This document shows, one piece after another, positions 1 through 9,378 of a stretch of DNA of 64,000 nucleotides (positions are counted from its first letter, which is position 1; every line of letters starts with the position of its first letter). The position numbers were made by a program, and so were the translations under genes. This DNA comes from Granulosicoccus sp036478565. GTDB taxonomy: Bacteria > Pseudomonadota > Gammaproteobacteria > Granulosicoccales > Granulosicoccaceae. The notes under the pieces are model-generated. The model saw nothing but the letters and a program-made list of their open reading frames with translations. It had not been told where the DNA came from and searched no databases. The stretch is from assembly GCA_965224525.1 (NCBI GenBank), contig OZ245050.1, positions 2,976,001 to 3,040,000 on the forward strand. Direction: 5' to 3'.

Positions 1-763
1 CACCGATCGCATTTGATCCGCCGCCCACACAGGCGACAACAACGTCAGGCAAACGACCGGTATGTTCCATTGACTGTTCCCGTATCTCGCGACCGATGAC
101 ACTGTTGAAATCACGCACCATGGTTGGGTATGGATGAGGCCCGGCTACGGTACCGATAATATAAAACGTGTCATCCACATGGCTGACCCAGTCGCGCATG
201 GCTTCGTTCAGTGCATCTTTCAACGTACGCGAACCGGATGTCACCGGAATAACCTCAGCGCCCAACAGTTTCATACGAAATACATTGGGTGCCTGCCGCT
301 GAATATCGTCAGCGCCCATGTAAACAACACATTCCATACCCCAGCGGGCACACACGGTAGCGGTTGCCACGCCATGCTGACCGGCACCGGTCTCCGCAAT
401 GATGCGTTTTTTCCCCATACGCCTTGCAAGCAATGCCTGCCCAACAGTGTTATTGATTTTGTGTGCACCGGTGTGATTGAGATCTTCTCTTTTTAACCAT
501 ATTTGAGCGCCACCAAACTCGTCTGACAACTGCCGCGCGTGATATAGAGGATTGGGACGACCGACAAAGTTTTTTAGCTCCCATTCAAATTCAGTTATGA
601 ATTCATTGTCACGCCGATAGCGTTCGTAAGCCACCTGCAGCTCCCTGACAGGTTCCATCAACGTTTCGGCTATAAAGCTGCCGCCATAGACACCAAAATG
701 ACCCTCTCGATCAGGGTATTGGCCTGTGATTTTGCCTGTTGAAGGCTTTATCGCAGAATTCAT
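1..763 (-). CDS. trpB: Tryptophan synthase beta chain (5' part; runs off window)
   Basis: TrpB joins indole and serine to make tryptophan, using pyridoxal phosphate, as the beta subunit of the cytoplasmic alpha2beta2 complex. About 254 N-terminal codons are present and the 3' end lies beyond position 1. The translation has the typical start (GQYPDREGHFGVYGG), the substrate-channel segment KREDLNHTGAHKINN with the PLP lysine in HKINN, the ETGAGQHG loop, and the phosphate-binding CVGGGSNAIG at the window edge. The ATG at 763 overlaps the trpF stop as ATGA, so the two are probably translationally coupled. The family assignment is secure. Confidence 0.97.
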   Translation of the reverse strand, partial: MNSAIKPSTGKITGQYPDREGHFGVYGGSFIAETLMEPVRELQVAYERYRRDNEFITEFEWELKNFVGRPNPLYHARQLSDEFGGAQIWLKREDLNHTGAHKINNTVGQALLARRMGKKRIIAETGAGQHGVATATVCARWGMECVVYMGADDIQRQAPNVFRMKLLGAEVIPVTSGSRTLKDALNEAMRDWVSHVDDTFYIIGTVAGPHPYPTMVRDFNSVIGREIREQSMEHTGRLPDVVVACVGGGSNAIG

Positions 764-1452
764 GGCTTCTCCTCAATATGCCTGTCTGCAGCTCGTACGG
801 CTTCTATAAATGTTTTCATTTTTTGCAAATCCTTAATACCTTTGTCCTTCTCAACACCGGAGCTGACATCTACCGCCCATGGTGCTACCTGTCTGATTGC
901 CTGGCTCACATTATGTACACCCAGACCACCTGCCAGTATCAATGACCCAGGTAAATTGCGCCCGACAGTTCGATCCAGTTTTTGCCAGTCGAAAACATGA
1001 CCGGTCCCACCTAGCTGACCGGGCGCGTTACTATCAAACAAAAACCCACAGGCTTTGCGGTGTGCCGCCAGTTGCTCCGCTATTGATCGCAGCTCTGCCT
1101 CTTCTGACAGGCGTTCCACTGTCGATTTCTGGCCAAGACCGATTGCCTTTAGATACGGCCGCTCCCAGCGCTCGCAATCGGTTGCCGATTCACGTCCATG
1201 AAATTGCGGCAGCAAGGATGGAACTGCCTCCAGTGCCGCCTCAATAGCTTCGGGTTTTGCATCCAAAAACAAGCCGACTACCTCAACAAATGGTGGTAAC
1301 TGCTCGACAATGCAGCGGGCTTTGTCAGGCGCTATGTTGCGGCGGCTTGCAGGTACAAATACAAAACCGAGCGCATCCGCTCCCAACCTGGCCGCCGAAA
1401 TAGCGTCCTCAAGCCGTGTAATTCCGCAAATCTTGACTCGAGTGCGTTTCAT
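760..1452 (-). CDS. trpF: Phosphoribosylanthranilate isomerase
   Basis: TrpF converts N-(5-phosphoribosyl)anthranilate to CdRP, the third step of tryptophan synthesis, in the cytoplasm. The 230-residue protein begins MKRTRVKICGIT, with the catalytic cysteine in KICGIT, and has a C-terminal phosphate-binding region around LAGGLGVHNV and the acidic VDVSSGVE segment near residue 200. Length is normal for a single (beta/alpha)8 barrel. It lies between truA and trpB and its stop overlaps the trpB start by 4 nt. The order truA-trpF is the usual gammaproteobacterial one. Confidence 0.96.
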   Translation of the reverse strand: MKRTRVKICGITRLEDAISAARLGADALGFVFVPASRRNIAPDKARCIVEQLPPFVEVVGLFLDAKPEAIEAALEAVPSLLPQFHGRESATDCERWERPYLKAIGLGQKSTVERLSEEAELRSIAEQLAAHRKACGFLFDSNAPGQLGGTGHVFDWQKLDRTVGRNLPGSLILAGGLGVHNVSQAIRQVAPWAVDVSSGVEKDKGIKDLQKMKTFIEAVRAADRHIEEKP

Positions 1453-1518
1453 CAGACTTTGCCCGGACTACTCACTAATGCGGATTTCTCAAAGCAAAAC
1501 CTTACCAGATGCAGGCAC

Positions 1519-2316
1519 TCAGGGGTGCCAGGGTGTTTCACTTTGCACACTGAAATCCGGCACGGCAAATCGAGCCGGATAGGTGGGCTGCAGAAAACAC
1601 AGCCCGGTGGGAGAAGCAGTGACACCTGCAGCTCGACGATCGCGTGCTGCCAGCAGTGTATGCATCCAGTCAAGCGGCTGCTCCCCCCGGCCAATTGCCG
1701 TCAAACAGCCGGTAACGATTCTCACCATATTGTGCAAAAATCCGTTGGCGGTTACCTCTATCAGCACCCTTGCGCCCTCGCGATACACCCGTATCGCCTT
1801 GATTTCACGAATGGCATGGTTGGCCTGACACTCAGACGAGCGGAAACTCTGGAAATCGTGCTGCCCGACCAACACCTGGGCAGCCTCGTGCATACGCGCA
1901 ACGTCCAGCGGCTGCCGAATCCAGGCCAGCATGCCGGACTCAAGCCCAGGCCGCATGGCGCGGTTTAGAATAGTGTATCGGTAGCTGCGATCAAGCGCCG
2001 AGAAACGCGCATGAAAATCCATAGGCATTCTCGCAGCCCAATGAACCGCTACCCGAGCATCAAGATGACTGTTAACGCCAAACGTCCAACCTCTCAGCGG
2101 GCGTTGAACGGAAGTTTCAAAGTGCACAATTTGCGCGGCAGCATGCACACCAGTATCAGTGCGCCCTGCACAATAAACGGTAACAGGTGTTTGAGCAATC
2201 TTACCAAGAGCGGATTCAAGCTCAGCTTGCACCGAGTGGCAATGTGGCTGACGTTGCCAGCCACAGTATCCTTTGCCGTTGTATTCAACTGCCAGCGCAA
2301 TGCGCGATGCAGTCAT
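1519..2316 (-). CDS. truA: tRNA pseudouridine(38-40) synthase TruA
   Basis: TruA isomerises uridines 38-40 in the anticodon stem-loop of many tRNAs. The 265-residue protein carries the family signature GRTDTGVHA, whose aspartate is the nucleophile, near residue 57. It also has RSYRYTI and the C-terminal FLHNMVRIVTG motif. I chose the ATG at 2316; a TTG two codons upstream is less likely. It follows fimV by about 40 nt and precedes trpF by 66 nt, fitting one transcript. Confidence 0.96.
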   Translation of the reverse strand: MTASRIALAVEYNGKGYCGWQRQPHCHSVQAELESALGKIAQTPVTVYCAGRTDTGVHAAAQIVHFETSVQRPLRGWTFGVNSHLDARVAVHWAARMPMDFHARFSALDRSYRYTILNRAMRPGLESGMLAWIRQPLDVARMHEAAQVLVGQHDFQSFRSSECQANHAIREIKAIRVYREGARVLIEVTANGFLHNMVRIVTGCLTAIGRGEQPLDWMHTLLAARDRRAAGVTASPTGLCFLQPTYPARFAVPDFSVQSETPWHP

Positions 2317-2356
2317 TCGCAACCCTGGATTGCGCGAAGCTCTCCGGGTCGTCCGG

Positions 2357-5300
2357 TCAAGAAATTTTACGTAACAGGCTTTCTGCTTGGGATACCTGTT
2401 CCGGGCTACCCCCTTTAACTATTTCTCCCAGCGCACTACTGGCTGAATCCTTGTCGCCCATATCGATATAGGCCTTGGCAAGATCCATCATGGTATCCAT
2501 TTCGTCAGCGCCGGTGCCGACATCGTCATTAAGCAACTGGTCGTTATCTGCAGTCAGATCCGGAATTTCCAGATCAGAAACACTGTCGTCCAGCATTTCG
2601 GTGCCATCCAGCTCCATCTCGCCAGTTAGTTGGTCCAGATCGAGTGTAAGGTCATCAGCGGTCGTGCTGAAGTCCAGACTCTCATCGCTATCATTGGCAG
2701 CACCTGAATCAATTCCTCCAGAAGAGATGTCAAAGCCATCAAGACTCATAGCATCCTGCAAAGTGCTGTCTCCGGTAGCCAGCGCATCCGCTGCACTGGC
2801 TGATGCTGCGGCCAGCCCACCGAGACCGGCCGTGCCTGCTACCGCAGCTCCCAAAGCACCGTCTGTATCGCCAAGATCCGGAAAATCTATGCTGCCTTCT
2901 TCCTGTGCCAGCTCGCTGGCGATTTGCGAAAAATCACCTGTAGCTTCCAGGTCGCCTTCGTCAAATGCAAATGCCGGATCAAGACTTTGATCCATCAGGG
3001 CAGACTCATCGGCACTGACGTCCAGTGTTGCATCACTGGAACTGAAGTCGCCGCGACTGATGCTGCCAGTTGTCGAGTCAGCGCCGGCTAACGCAAAGTC
3101 ATCGGCCTGCATTTTAGGCGCATCATAATCACCAAGACCCACAGAGGCAATATCGCCTGTGGCGCTCGAATACAGCGCATCATTAGGTCGCAACTCTTGC
3201 CCCATAACTGCAATAGCCGACCAGTCAGGGTTACTTTCACCGCCAAACTTGCTGTGAAATTCCTGTGCTGCCTGATGAAAACCATCAGCGTTACCCTGAG
3301 CATGATAAGTTTGCAACAATTTCTGCACATATTCAGGGTGTTCCGGCTTTCGCTCTATGGCCTTGGTCAGCAATTCCTCTGCCTGCCCATGTAAGCCGTA
3401 AGCCAGATAAACATCGACTTCTGAGATAGTGTCATCTTTATCCAGGCCATCATCGCTGGTCGCATCCGCCACCGCCTGAGTTTCAGATCCCCAATCCTTT
3501 GTTTCGTTTGCTGCATCGAAGGCTGCAAGCGTAGCCGAAGAGACCGCCGGTTCTTCTGTCTCATCATCTGAAGCCAGTGCAACACCGCCTGCAATAGCAG
3601 CAGCTCCCGCCGCCGCCGTGCCGTCGATAGTGTCGTCCGCAGATTGATCAGTCATTTCGGTCTGTAACCGGGCAGCTTCTTCATCGTCAATGACCTGAAC
3701 AGCGCTATCGTCCATTGCCAGTTCGTCTACCGGGCGCTTGCGACGAAACACCAGCGTACCCAGAATACCGAGCAGCCCTACGCCACCAACGCCTGCTATA
3801 GCAAGTCTCTTGGGATCATTCAGCAAATCTTTGTACCAGACAGTTTGCTTGACTGGCACCGACTCCGCATCGATTTCTGAAGTATCAGCTGTGTCCGAAT
3901 CAACACCCGCTGCGTCAGAATCCAGCGCATCGGTGGCAACTTCTACCGCATCGTTAGCGGCATCCGTTGCTTCAGAGGCAGCGTCTCCAACTGCATCAGT
4001 AGCCGCCTCAGCCATATCTGCAACGGCATCATCTGCCGCTTCGGCTATAGCATTACCTGACGCATCAGTGGCGTTACTGCTTGCTGCTTCTGCCACTGCT
4101 TCAGCCTCTGCTTCAGCTTCTGCCACTGCTTCTGCTTCAGCTTCTGCCACTGCTTCTGCTTCAGCTTCTGCCACTGCTTCAGCTGCGTCGGTCTTGACAT
4201 CGGCTAACTGTGCCTCAAGCTGCGCCACTTCGTTTTGTCTTAGCGTGACTAGAGCATCGAGATTTTCTGTCGTGCTTGTCAACTTGGAAGTTCGGTCATC
4301 AATCTCGTCGCTTTCCAGCCTGGAGGCTGTTAGTTCTTCTCGAGCCAGCTGTAACTTGCGGTTAATTTCGCCAAGCCGTGCATTGTCAGCAGCTTCATCA
4401 GTGTCGCTGGTTGCACTTGCCGAAGAGGCCGGGGAATCGGAATCTGCAACTATAGTCAGTTCGTCGCGATCGGCGACCTCATTGCGGGCATTGTCAAGAA
4501 TCTCCTGAGTACTACTTGACAGATCCTCAGTGTTGTCGGCATCAGACGCATTCGACGCGCTTGCATCGCTCTCTGCTGTGCTGCTATCGGTACCTGTGCC
4601 TGTGCCTGTTGGCGCACTTGTCTCCGCATCGGCCACTCTTGTACTGGCTCTGTCCTGCTGCAGGCTATCTCGATACGCCTGCCAAAGCTGGTTTTGCTGC
4701 ACGATGGCTGCAAGCGCTTGCTTCTGCGACATGGCCTGAGCTTCCGCAGCTTCGGGTACACGCAAAATGGCGCCAGCCTTTACAAGGTTGATGTTGTCAT
4801 CAATAAATGCGGACTGGTTGGCTGCCAGCAACGCCATCATCATTTGCTGCACACTGACGCCGTTTACGGCATTGTCCTGAGCAATTTCATACAAGGTATC
4901 GCCGCTCTCTACCGTCATTTCGCCCAACGCATTTTCAGTTGAGTCCAGCACATCCAGCGAAACAGATTCGCCTTCAGAGGCAACCACGTCCGCACCGCCT
5001 GCAGTGATGAAGTCATCACTGACCTCACTATCACCACCGACCAATTCGACTTCAAACAAGTCGTCAGACAACTCAACAACATCACCAGCAGCATCTTCTG
5101 TCGCTGCATCAGTATTGGGCGCTGCCAGATCGGTCAAAGCGACCACTTCACCTTCATCCGGGGTTACCAGCGGATCAAGTGACACCGCTTCACCCGAGTC
5201 GAGCGACACGGCTTCTCCGTCAGCGTTTTCAAGCAGTTCTTCAGCTGAACCGACAATCTCGACATCAAAGCCGTCTATAAGCGCGTCATCAGTATCACGT

Positions 5301-5806
5301 ACAATAGGAACAGGTGTCACTATCGCCTGTTCTCCACGTTCAACGATCGCTGGCTGATCAGTCGACGCATCGCGAATTGTGGTCTCGCTTTGCGTCATGA
5401 ATACTGGCGGGTCCAGCAACACAGTGTATTCGCGAACCATGCGACCCTGGGGCCAGTCGACCTCAAGCAGGAAATTTAAAAAGGGTTCGACCACCGCTTT
5501 CTTGCTACTGATACGGATAACCGGAGTACCTGTACTCGAATCGACAGAGAAGCTGAGGTCAGTCAATGCTGACGAGCGCTCAATGCCAGCGCGAGCAAAC
5601 GCATCTGGTGATGCAAGCTGCACTATCATGCCTTCGGTTTCGCCACTCTTGACAGAGGTGAGCCGAATTTCCGCGTTCATTGGCTGATTCAGCGCTGATC
5701 GCATTTCGATGTCGCCCAGGCCAAGGCCATAGACAACTCCCGTATTCAGCACCAGGCTGACAGCTGCAGCCGTTGCAAGTTTTCGCACGTTAGAGTCCCG
5801 CGTCAT
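2357..5806 (-). CDS. fimV: FimV-family polar hub / pilus assembly protein
   Basis: FimV is an inner-membrane, peptidoglycan-binding landmark protein needed for type IV pilus assembly and polar organisation. From the ATG at 5806 the protein has about 1149 residues; a start 18 codons upstream is possible but precedes the signal-like hydrophobic segment. In order: signal/anchor segment, FimV N-terminal domain (LGLGDIEMRSALNQPMNAEI), LysM-like domain at about 295-347 (SGDTLYEIAQ), coiled coil at about 475-540, an Ala-Glu-Val tandem repeat at about 540-575, a transmembrane helix at about 665-687 followed by RRKRP, a long acidic Ala/Asp-rich cytoplasmic region with a TPR-like stretch (DVYLAYGLHGQAEELL), and the conserved C-terminal FimV module (MDLAKAYIDMGDKDSASSAL). 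Its place between asd and truA is canonical. Confidence 0.94.
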   Translation of the reverse strand: MTRDSNVRKLATAAAVSLVLNTGVVYGLGLGDIEMRSALNQPMNAEIRLTSVKSGETEGMIVQLASPDAFARAGIERSSALTDLSFSVDSSTGTPVIRISSKKAVVEPFLNFLLEVDWPQGRMVREYTVLLDPPVFMTQSETTIRDASTDQPAIVERGEQAIVTPVPIVRDTDDALIDGFDVEIVGSAEELLENADGEAVSLDSGEAVSLDPLVTPDEGEVVALTDLAAPNTDAATEDAAGDVVELSDDLFEVELVGGDSEVSDDFITAGGADVVASEGESVSLDVLDSTENALGEMTVESGDTLYEIAQDNAVNGVSVQQMMMALLAANQSAFIDDNINLVKAGAILRVPEAAEAQAMSQKQALAAIVQQNQLWQAYRDSLQQDRASTRVADAETSAPTGTGTGTDSSTAESDASASNASDADNTEDLSSSTQEILDNARNEVADRDELTIVADSDSPASSASATSDTDEAADNARLGEINRKLQLAREELTASRLESDEIDDRTSKLTSTTENLDALVTLRQNEVAQLEAQLADVKTDAAEAVAEAEAEAVAEAEAEAVAEAEAEAEAVAEAASSNATDASGNAIAEAADDAVADMAEAATDAVGDAASEATDAANDAVEVATDALDSDAAGVDSDTADTSEIDAESVPVKQTVWYKDLLNDPKRLAIAGVGGVGLLGILGTLVFRRKRPVDELAMDDSAVQVIDDEEAARLQTEMTDQSADDTIDGTAAAGAAAIAGGVALASDDETEEPAVSSATLAAFDAANETKDWGSETQAVADATSDDGLDKDDTISEVDVYLAYGLHGQAEELLTKAIERKPEHPEYVQKLLQTYHAQGNADGFHQAAQEFHSKFGGESNPDWSAIAVMGQELRPNDALYSSATGDIASVGLGDYDAPKMQADDFALAGADSTTGSISRGDFSSSDATLDVSADESALMDQSLDPAFAFDEGDLEATGDFSQIASELAQEEGSIDFPDLGDTDGALGAAVAGTAGLGGLAAASASAADALATGDSTLQDAMSLDGFDISSGGIDSGAANDSDESLDFSTTADDLTLDLDQLTGEMELDGTEMLDDSVSDLEIPDLTADNDQLLNDDVGTGADEMDTMMDLAKAYIDMGDKDSASSALGEIVKGGSPEQVSQAESLLRKIS
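4084..4187. repeat. Tandem repeat inside fimV encoding Ala-Glu-Ala-Val
   Basis: A roughly 24-bp unit (top strand gcttctgcttcagcttctgc plus cact) is repeated about three times with a degenerate flanking copy. It encodes AEAEAVAE-type heptads to octads just after the FimV coiled coil. Codons differ little between units, which suggests slippage or unequal crossover rather than old divergence. Confidence 0.7.
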
Positions 5807-5913
5807 AGTCCAGATCTGCTTCTGCCCATGCCGGAAACACCGCAGCACAGATCCAGACAAAGTTTAAAATCGATACATAATTCTATAGCTGAATATTTCC
5901 ATCAAATCAGCCG

Positions 5914-6948
5914 TTACAAGAAGTCCCGGACAAGACATTCGGCTATCTGCACACTGTTCAGTGCAGCGCCTTTACGCACGTTATCAGACACAACCCAAAG
6001 GTTTAGCCCGTTTTCGGTGCTGATGTCCTTGCGAATTCGGCCAACAAAGACGGCATCAGTTCCGGCTGATTCCGTCACTGCGGTGGGGTAACCCCCATCG
6101 ACCCGCTCATCCAAAACGACAACTCCAGGTGCTCTCTCCAGCAATTCCCGGGCCGAATCAGTCGAAACCGGCTTACGAGTTTCAATATGTATGGCTTCAG
6201 AGTGTCCAAAGAACACCGGCACACGGACACACGTAGGGTTGACGCGAATTGAGTCATCTTCCATGATTTTGTGTGTTTCCCACACCATTTTCATCTCTTC
6301 CTTAGTGTATCCATTATCCATGAAACTGTCGATCTGCGGCAACACATTGAAGGCAATTTGTTTTGGGTAGGCCGTTGCGCTGATTTCCAAACCATTCAAC
6401 AAACGTGCTGTTTGCTGACCTAGCTCCTCGATCGCCGGTTTGCCGCTACCGGATACAGCTTGATATGTCGCAACATTGACGCGCTCGATACCAAACGCGT
6501 CATGCAAGGGTTTCAGCGCTACCAGCATCTGGATCGTTGAGCAGTTCGGATTCGCGATGATGTTGGTATCACGGTATTTGGCAATAGCGTGGGCATTAAC
6601 CTCAGGTACGATCAGCGGTTTGTCGTCGTCATAGCGAAAGTGAGAAGTATTGTCGATAACGACGCAACCAGCTGCGGCAGCAATTGGCGCATAGATATTG
6701 GAAACTGATGCCCCTGGTGAGAACAAGCCGATCTTGACTTGGCTAAAATCAAATGTTGCAAGATTTTGCACAACCAGCTGTTGCGTACCAAATTCCACTC
6801 GGCTTCCTGCCGAACGCTCACTGGCCAGCGCGTGGACCTTGCCAACCGGGAACTTCCTTTCTGCGAGAATCGACAGCATCGTTTCGCCGACAGCGCCTGT
6901 TGCGCCAACAACTGCAAGGTCCCAGGTTTTATCCCCGTATGCACTCAC
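5914..6948 (-). CDS. asd: Aspartate-semialdehyde dehydrogenase
   Basis: Asd reduces aspartyl phosphate to aspartate semialdehyde with NADPH, feeding lysine/diaminopimelate, threonine and methionine synthesis. The 344-residue protein has the NADP-binding start VVGATGAVGETML, the catalytic cysteine in NPNCSTIQM at about residue 134, and substrate motifs SGSGKPA and RVPVFFGHSEA. The start is GTG at 6948; GTGA overlaps the leuB stop, so it is the last gene of the coupled leu cluster. fimV begins 107 nt downstream. Confidence 0.97.
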   Translation of the reverse strand: MSAYGDKTWDLAVVGATGAVGETMLSILAERKFPVGKVHALASERSAGSRVEFGTQQLVVQNLATFDFSQVKIGLFSPGASVSNIYAPIAAAAGCVVIDNTSHFRYDDDKPLIVPEVNAHAIAKYRDTNIIANPNCSTIQMLVALKPLHDAFGIERVNVATYQAVSGSGKPAIEELGQQTARLLNGLEISATAYPKQIAFNVLPQIDSFMDNGYTKEEMKMVWETHKIMEDDSIRVNPTCVRVPVFFGHSEAIHIETRKPVSTDSARELLERAPGVVVLDERVDGGYPTAVTESAGTDAVFVGRIRKDISTENGLNLWVVSDNVRKGAALNSVQIAECLVRDFL

Positions 6949-8069
6949 GCCGGTGCACCCTGCAAGGCGGACAACACCGCATCACCCATAGCCCGGGTGC
7001 CAACAATGTGAATGTTTGTGTCCGAGCTCTCGGAAGTTGCAATGTCCCGGCAACGATAGCCTTCTGTAATGACACTGGACACTGCTGCATCAATGGCAGC
7101 GGCTGCAGCGGATTCACCCAGCGAGTAACGCAACATCATTGACACGGATAAAATGGTGGCCAGTGGATTGGCTGCATCTTGCCCGGCTATATCCGGTGCG
7201 GAACCATGGATTGGCTCATATAAACCTTTGCCATTCTGGTCGAGCGACGCTGACGGCAGCATGCCTATGGAGCCTGTCAACATGGCCGCCGCATCAGAAA
7301 GTATGTCGCCAAACATATTGCTGGTCACAATAACGTCAAACTGTTTGGGTTCACGCACCAGTTGCATGGCAGCGTTATCAACGTACATATGGGTCAGCTC
7401 AACATCGCTGTAATTGCATGACACATCGATGACGATCTCTCGCCAGAGCTCAGATACTTCAAGCACATTTGCCTTGTCCACCGAGCACACTTTATGCTTG
7501 CGTTGCCGTGCAATTTCAAAGGCCCGCACAGCAATGCGACGGATCTCGTCTTCACCATAAACCATCGTGTTAAAGCCGACTCGCTGACCGTCACGCTGCT
7601 CAATACCTCGCGGCTCACCAAAATAGATGCCGCCGGTCAGCTCTCGCAAAATCATTAGGTCAAGGCCCGCCACCAGCCCCGGTTTGAGCGACGAAGCATC
7701 AGCCAGCTCGGCGTAAAGGGTCGCCGGGCGCAAGTTGGCAAACAAACCAAGCTCGCTACGCAAGCGAAGCAAGCCTCGCTCGGGACGCTCATCACGTGGC
7801 GCTTTGTCATACGCCGGCCCACCTATTGCTCCAAGCAAAACCGCATCAGCTGCACGGCAGGCAACCAGCGTATCATCCGGCAGAGGACTACCTGTTTCAT
7901 CCCAGGCAGCACCACCAAACAATCTGGTGTCAATTTCCAAATCAAGCTTGTGCGACTGATTGACCGAATCCAGAATTCTGAGCGCTTCTGCGATGATCTC
8001 CGTACCAATGCCGTCTCCCGGCAAAACAACAACGGTACGTTTCTGATTACTATTCCCGGCACTGCTCAC
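6945..8069 (-). CDS. leuB: 3-isopropylmalate dehydrogenase
   Basis: LeuB oxidatively decarboxylates 3-isopropylmalate with NAD+ in leucine synthesis. The 374-residue protein shows the family landmarks VLPGDGIGTEI near the N-terminus, LMILRELTGGIYFGEPRG in the middle, VDKANVLEVSELWR, and GSAPDIAGQDAANPLATILS near the C-terminus. The start is GTG at 8069 with a good Shine-Dalgarno (GGAGG) 7 nt before it. GTGA overlaps the stop of the GST-like gene. The last codons overlap asd. Confidence 0.97.
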   Translation of the reverse strand: MSSAGNSNQKRTVVVLPGDGIGTEIIAEALRILDSVNQSHKLDLEIDTRLFGGAAWDETGSPLPDDTLVACRAADAVLLGAIGGPAYDKAPRDERPERGLLRLRSELGLFANLRPATLYAELADASSLKPGLVAGLDLMILRELTGGIYFGEPRGIEQRDGQRVGFNTMVYGEDEIRRIAVRAFEIARQRKHKVCSVDKANVLEVSELWREIVIDVSCNYSDVELTHMYVDNAAMQLVREPKQFDVIVTSNMFGDILSDAAAMLTGSIGMLPSASLDQNGKGLYEPIHGSAPDIAGQDAANPLATILSVSMMLRYSLGESAAAAAIDAAVSSVITEGYRCRDIATSESSDTNIHIVGTRAMGDAVLSALQGAPA

Positions 8070-8743
8070 AAGATAACCTCCGACTTCTCTATCACTTCGT
8101 TTTCATCGACTGCCGCCCGATACCATGTCTGCATGGCAGGATCGGCCAACACCTGTTCAAAATAGCTGCGTGTATTGCCTGGCGCTTTGATGCCATAAGT
8201 GTGGAAGCGAGACGCTACCGGTGCAAACATCGCATCAGCGACTGAATAGCGACCAAACAACCAGGGGCCGCCGCTTTCATCCAGCGCTTGTTCCAGTAAT
8301 TGCACAATGCGATTGATGTCTATACGCGTATTCAGGTCCGGCTCGAAGCCTTCGATGATTCTTCGGCAATTCATCGGCATGAAAGTACGCAGTGCACCAA
8401 ATCCGGAATGCATCTCGGCACTCATTGCGCGTGCTTTGGCACGATCAGACGATTCGTCAGGCATCAGTGCACGATGAGGATTTTTGTCTGCAATATATTC
8501 GCAGATAGCCAACGAGTCCCACAATACCAACGGGCCATCGTGCAGTACCGGCACTTGCTTCGCCGGACACCACTTTTCCAGCAGTTTTTCGCCTTCGGTA
8601 GTAAACAAAGGTATGCGAATCTCGTCAAACTCAATGCCAGAATGTTGCATCAGTATCCAGGGGCGCAATGACCAGGATGAATAGTTCTTGTTGCCGATGA
8701 CCAGCTTGAGCGGTGAGCCCTCATCGTTAGCCAGCCGGTTCAA
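8066..8743 (-). CDS. Glutathione S-transferase family protein in the leu operon
   Basis: The 225-residue protein has a thioredoxin-like N-terminal domain (LVIGNKNYSSWSLRPW, then the glutathione-site element KQVPVLHDG and the DSLAICEYIAD segment) and an all-alpha C-terminal domain. The NYSSWSLRPW version is known in bacterial GST-like proteins, with a serine in the usual thiol-activating region. The substrate is unknown. The gene starts with TTG at 8743 in a 4-nt overlap with leuD and ends in a 4-nt overlap with leuB. In pseudomonads the leuD-leuB interval usually holds a SAM methyltransferase gene, so its presence here is notable. No direct role in leucine synthesis can be claimed. Confidence 0.9.
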   Translation of the reverse strand: MNRLANDEGSPLKLVIGNKNYSSWSLRPWILMQHSGIEFDEIRIPLFTTEGEKLLEKWCPAKQVPVLHDGPLVLWDSLAICEYIADKNPHRALMPDESSDRAKARAMSAEMHSGFGALRTFMPMNCRRIIEGFEPDLNTRIDINRIVQLLEQALDESGGPWLFGRYSVADAMFAPVASRFHTYGIKAPGNTRSYFEQVLADPAMQTWYRAAVDENEVIEKSEVIL

Positions 8744-9378
8744 CTGAACAGCCAGGGCGCTTGTGCGCGACGCTTGATCTCATATTCCTCTATCCGAAAT
8801 CGCTGTTGCAGTGTCAGCTCTATATCATCGAAACCATTGAGCAAACAGTGTTTCCTGAAACTATCGACTGCAAATTCATGAACTGCGCCTTCAGGCGTGG
8901 TTACGGTCTGTGCCTGCAGATCAATTCCGATTCGATAACCTTCGTCGGCTTCACATTCAGCTGCCAGCGCATTAACTGTTTGCGTTGGCAGTGCAATTGG
9001 CAGCAGGCCACTCTTGTACGAATTGTTATGAAAAATATCTGCATAACTCGGTGCTATCACCGCACGAAAGCCATAGTCGTCCAACGCCCAGACAGCGTGC
9101 TCACGCGAAGAGCCACAGCCAAAATTCTCACCCGCGATCAGCACCTGAGCGCCTTGATAGCGAGGCGCGTTTAAAACGAAATCTGCGTTCGGCTGGCGAC
9201 TGGTCGGGTCCTGCCCCGGGAACCCAGTATCGTGATAACGCCACTCATCAAACAAATTAATGCCAAATCCCGAACGCTTGATTGATTTTAAAAACTGCTT
9301 GGGAATAATCGCATCAGTATCAACATTGGTGCGCATCAATGGTACGGCAAGGCCGTCAAGTTTTTCAAAAACCCGCAT
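8740..9378 (-). CDS. leuD: 3-isopropylmalate dehydratase small subunit
   Basis: LeuD is the small (swivel) subunit of isopropylmalate isomerase and pairs with LeuC. It has 212 residues. Motifs include LAVPLMRTNVDTDAIIPKQF at the start and the conserved FGCGSSREHAVWAL. The ATG at 9378 follows the leuC TAG with no gap, which implies tight coupling of the two subunits. Its stop overlaps the TTG start of the GST-like gene. Confidence 0.97.
   Translation of the reverse strand: MRVFEKLDGLAVPLMRTNVDTDAIIPKQFLKSIKRSGFGINLFDEWRYHDTGFPGQDPTSRQPNADFVLNAPRYQGAQVLIAGENFGCGSSREHAVWALDDYGFRAVIAPSYADIFHNNSYKSGLLPIALPTQTVNALAAECEADEGYRIGIDLQAQTVTTPEGAVHEFAVDSFRKHCLLNGFDDIELTLQQRFRIEEYEIKRRAQAPWLFS

Noticed and set aside
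134..496. Plus-strand ORF opposite trpB
   Set aside because: The minus-strand frame is unmistakable TrpB; the plus frame is a shadow.
4084..4187. CRISPR-like tandem repeats
   Set aside because: Units are contiguous with no spacers and read in frame in fimV.
3738..4508. Ser/Ala-rich plus-strand ORF of 256 codons
   Set aside because: It is antisense to fimV, and its composition is the complement of the Ala/Glu/Asp repeats. It has no RBS and no family features.
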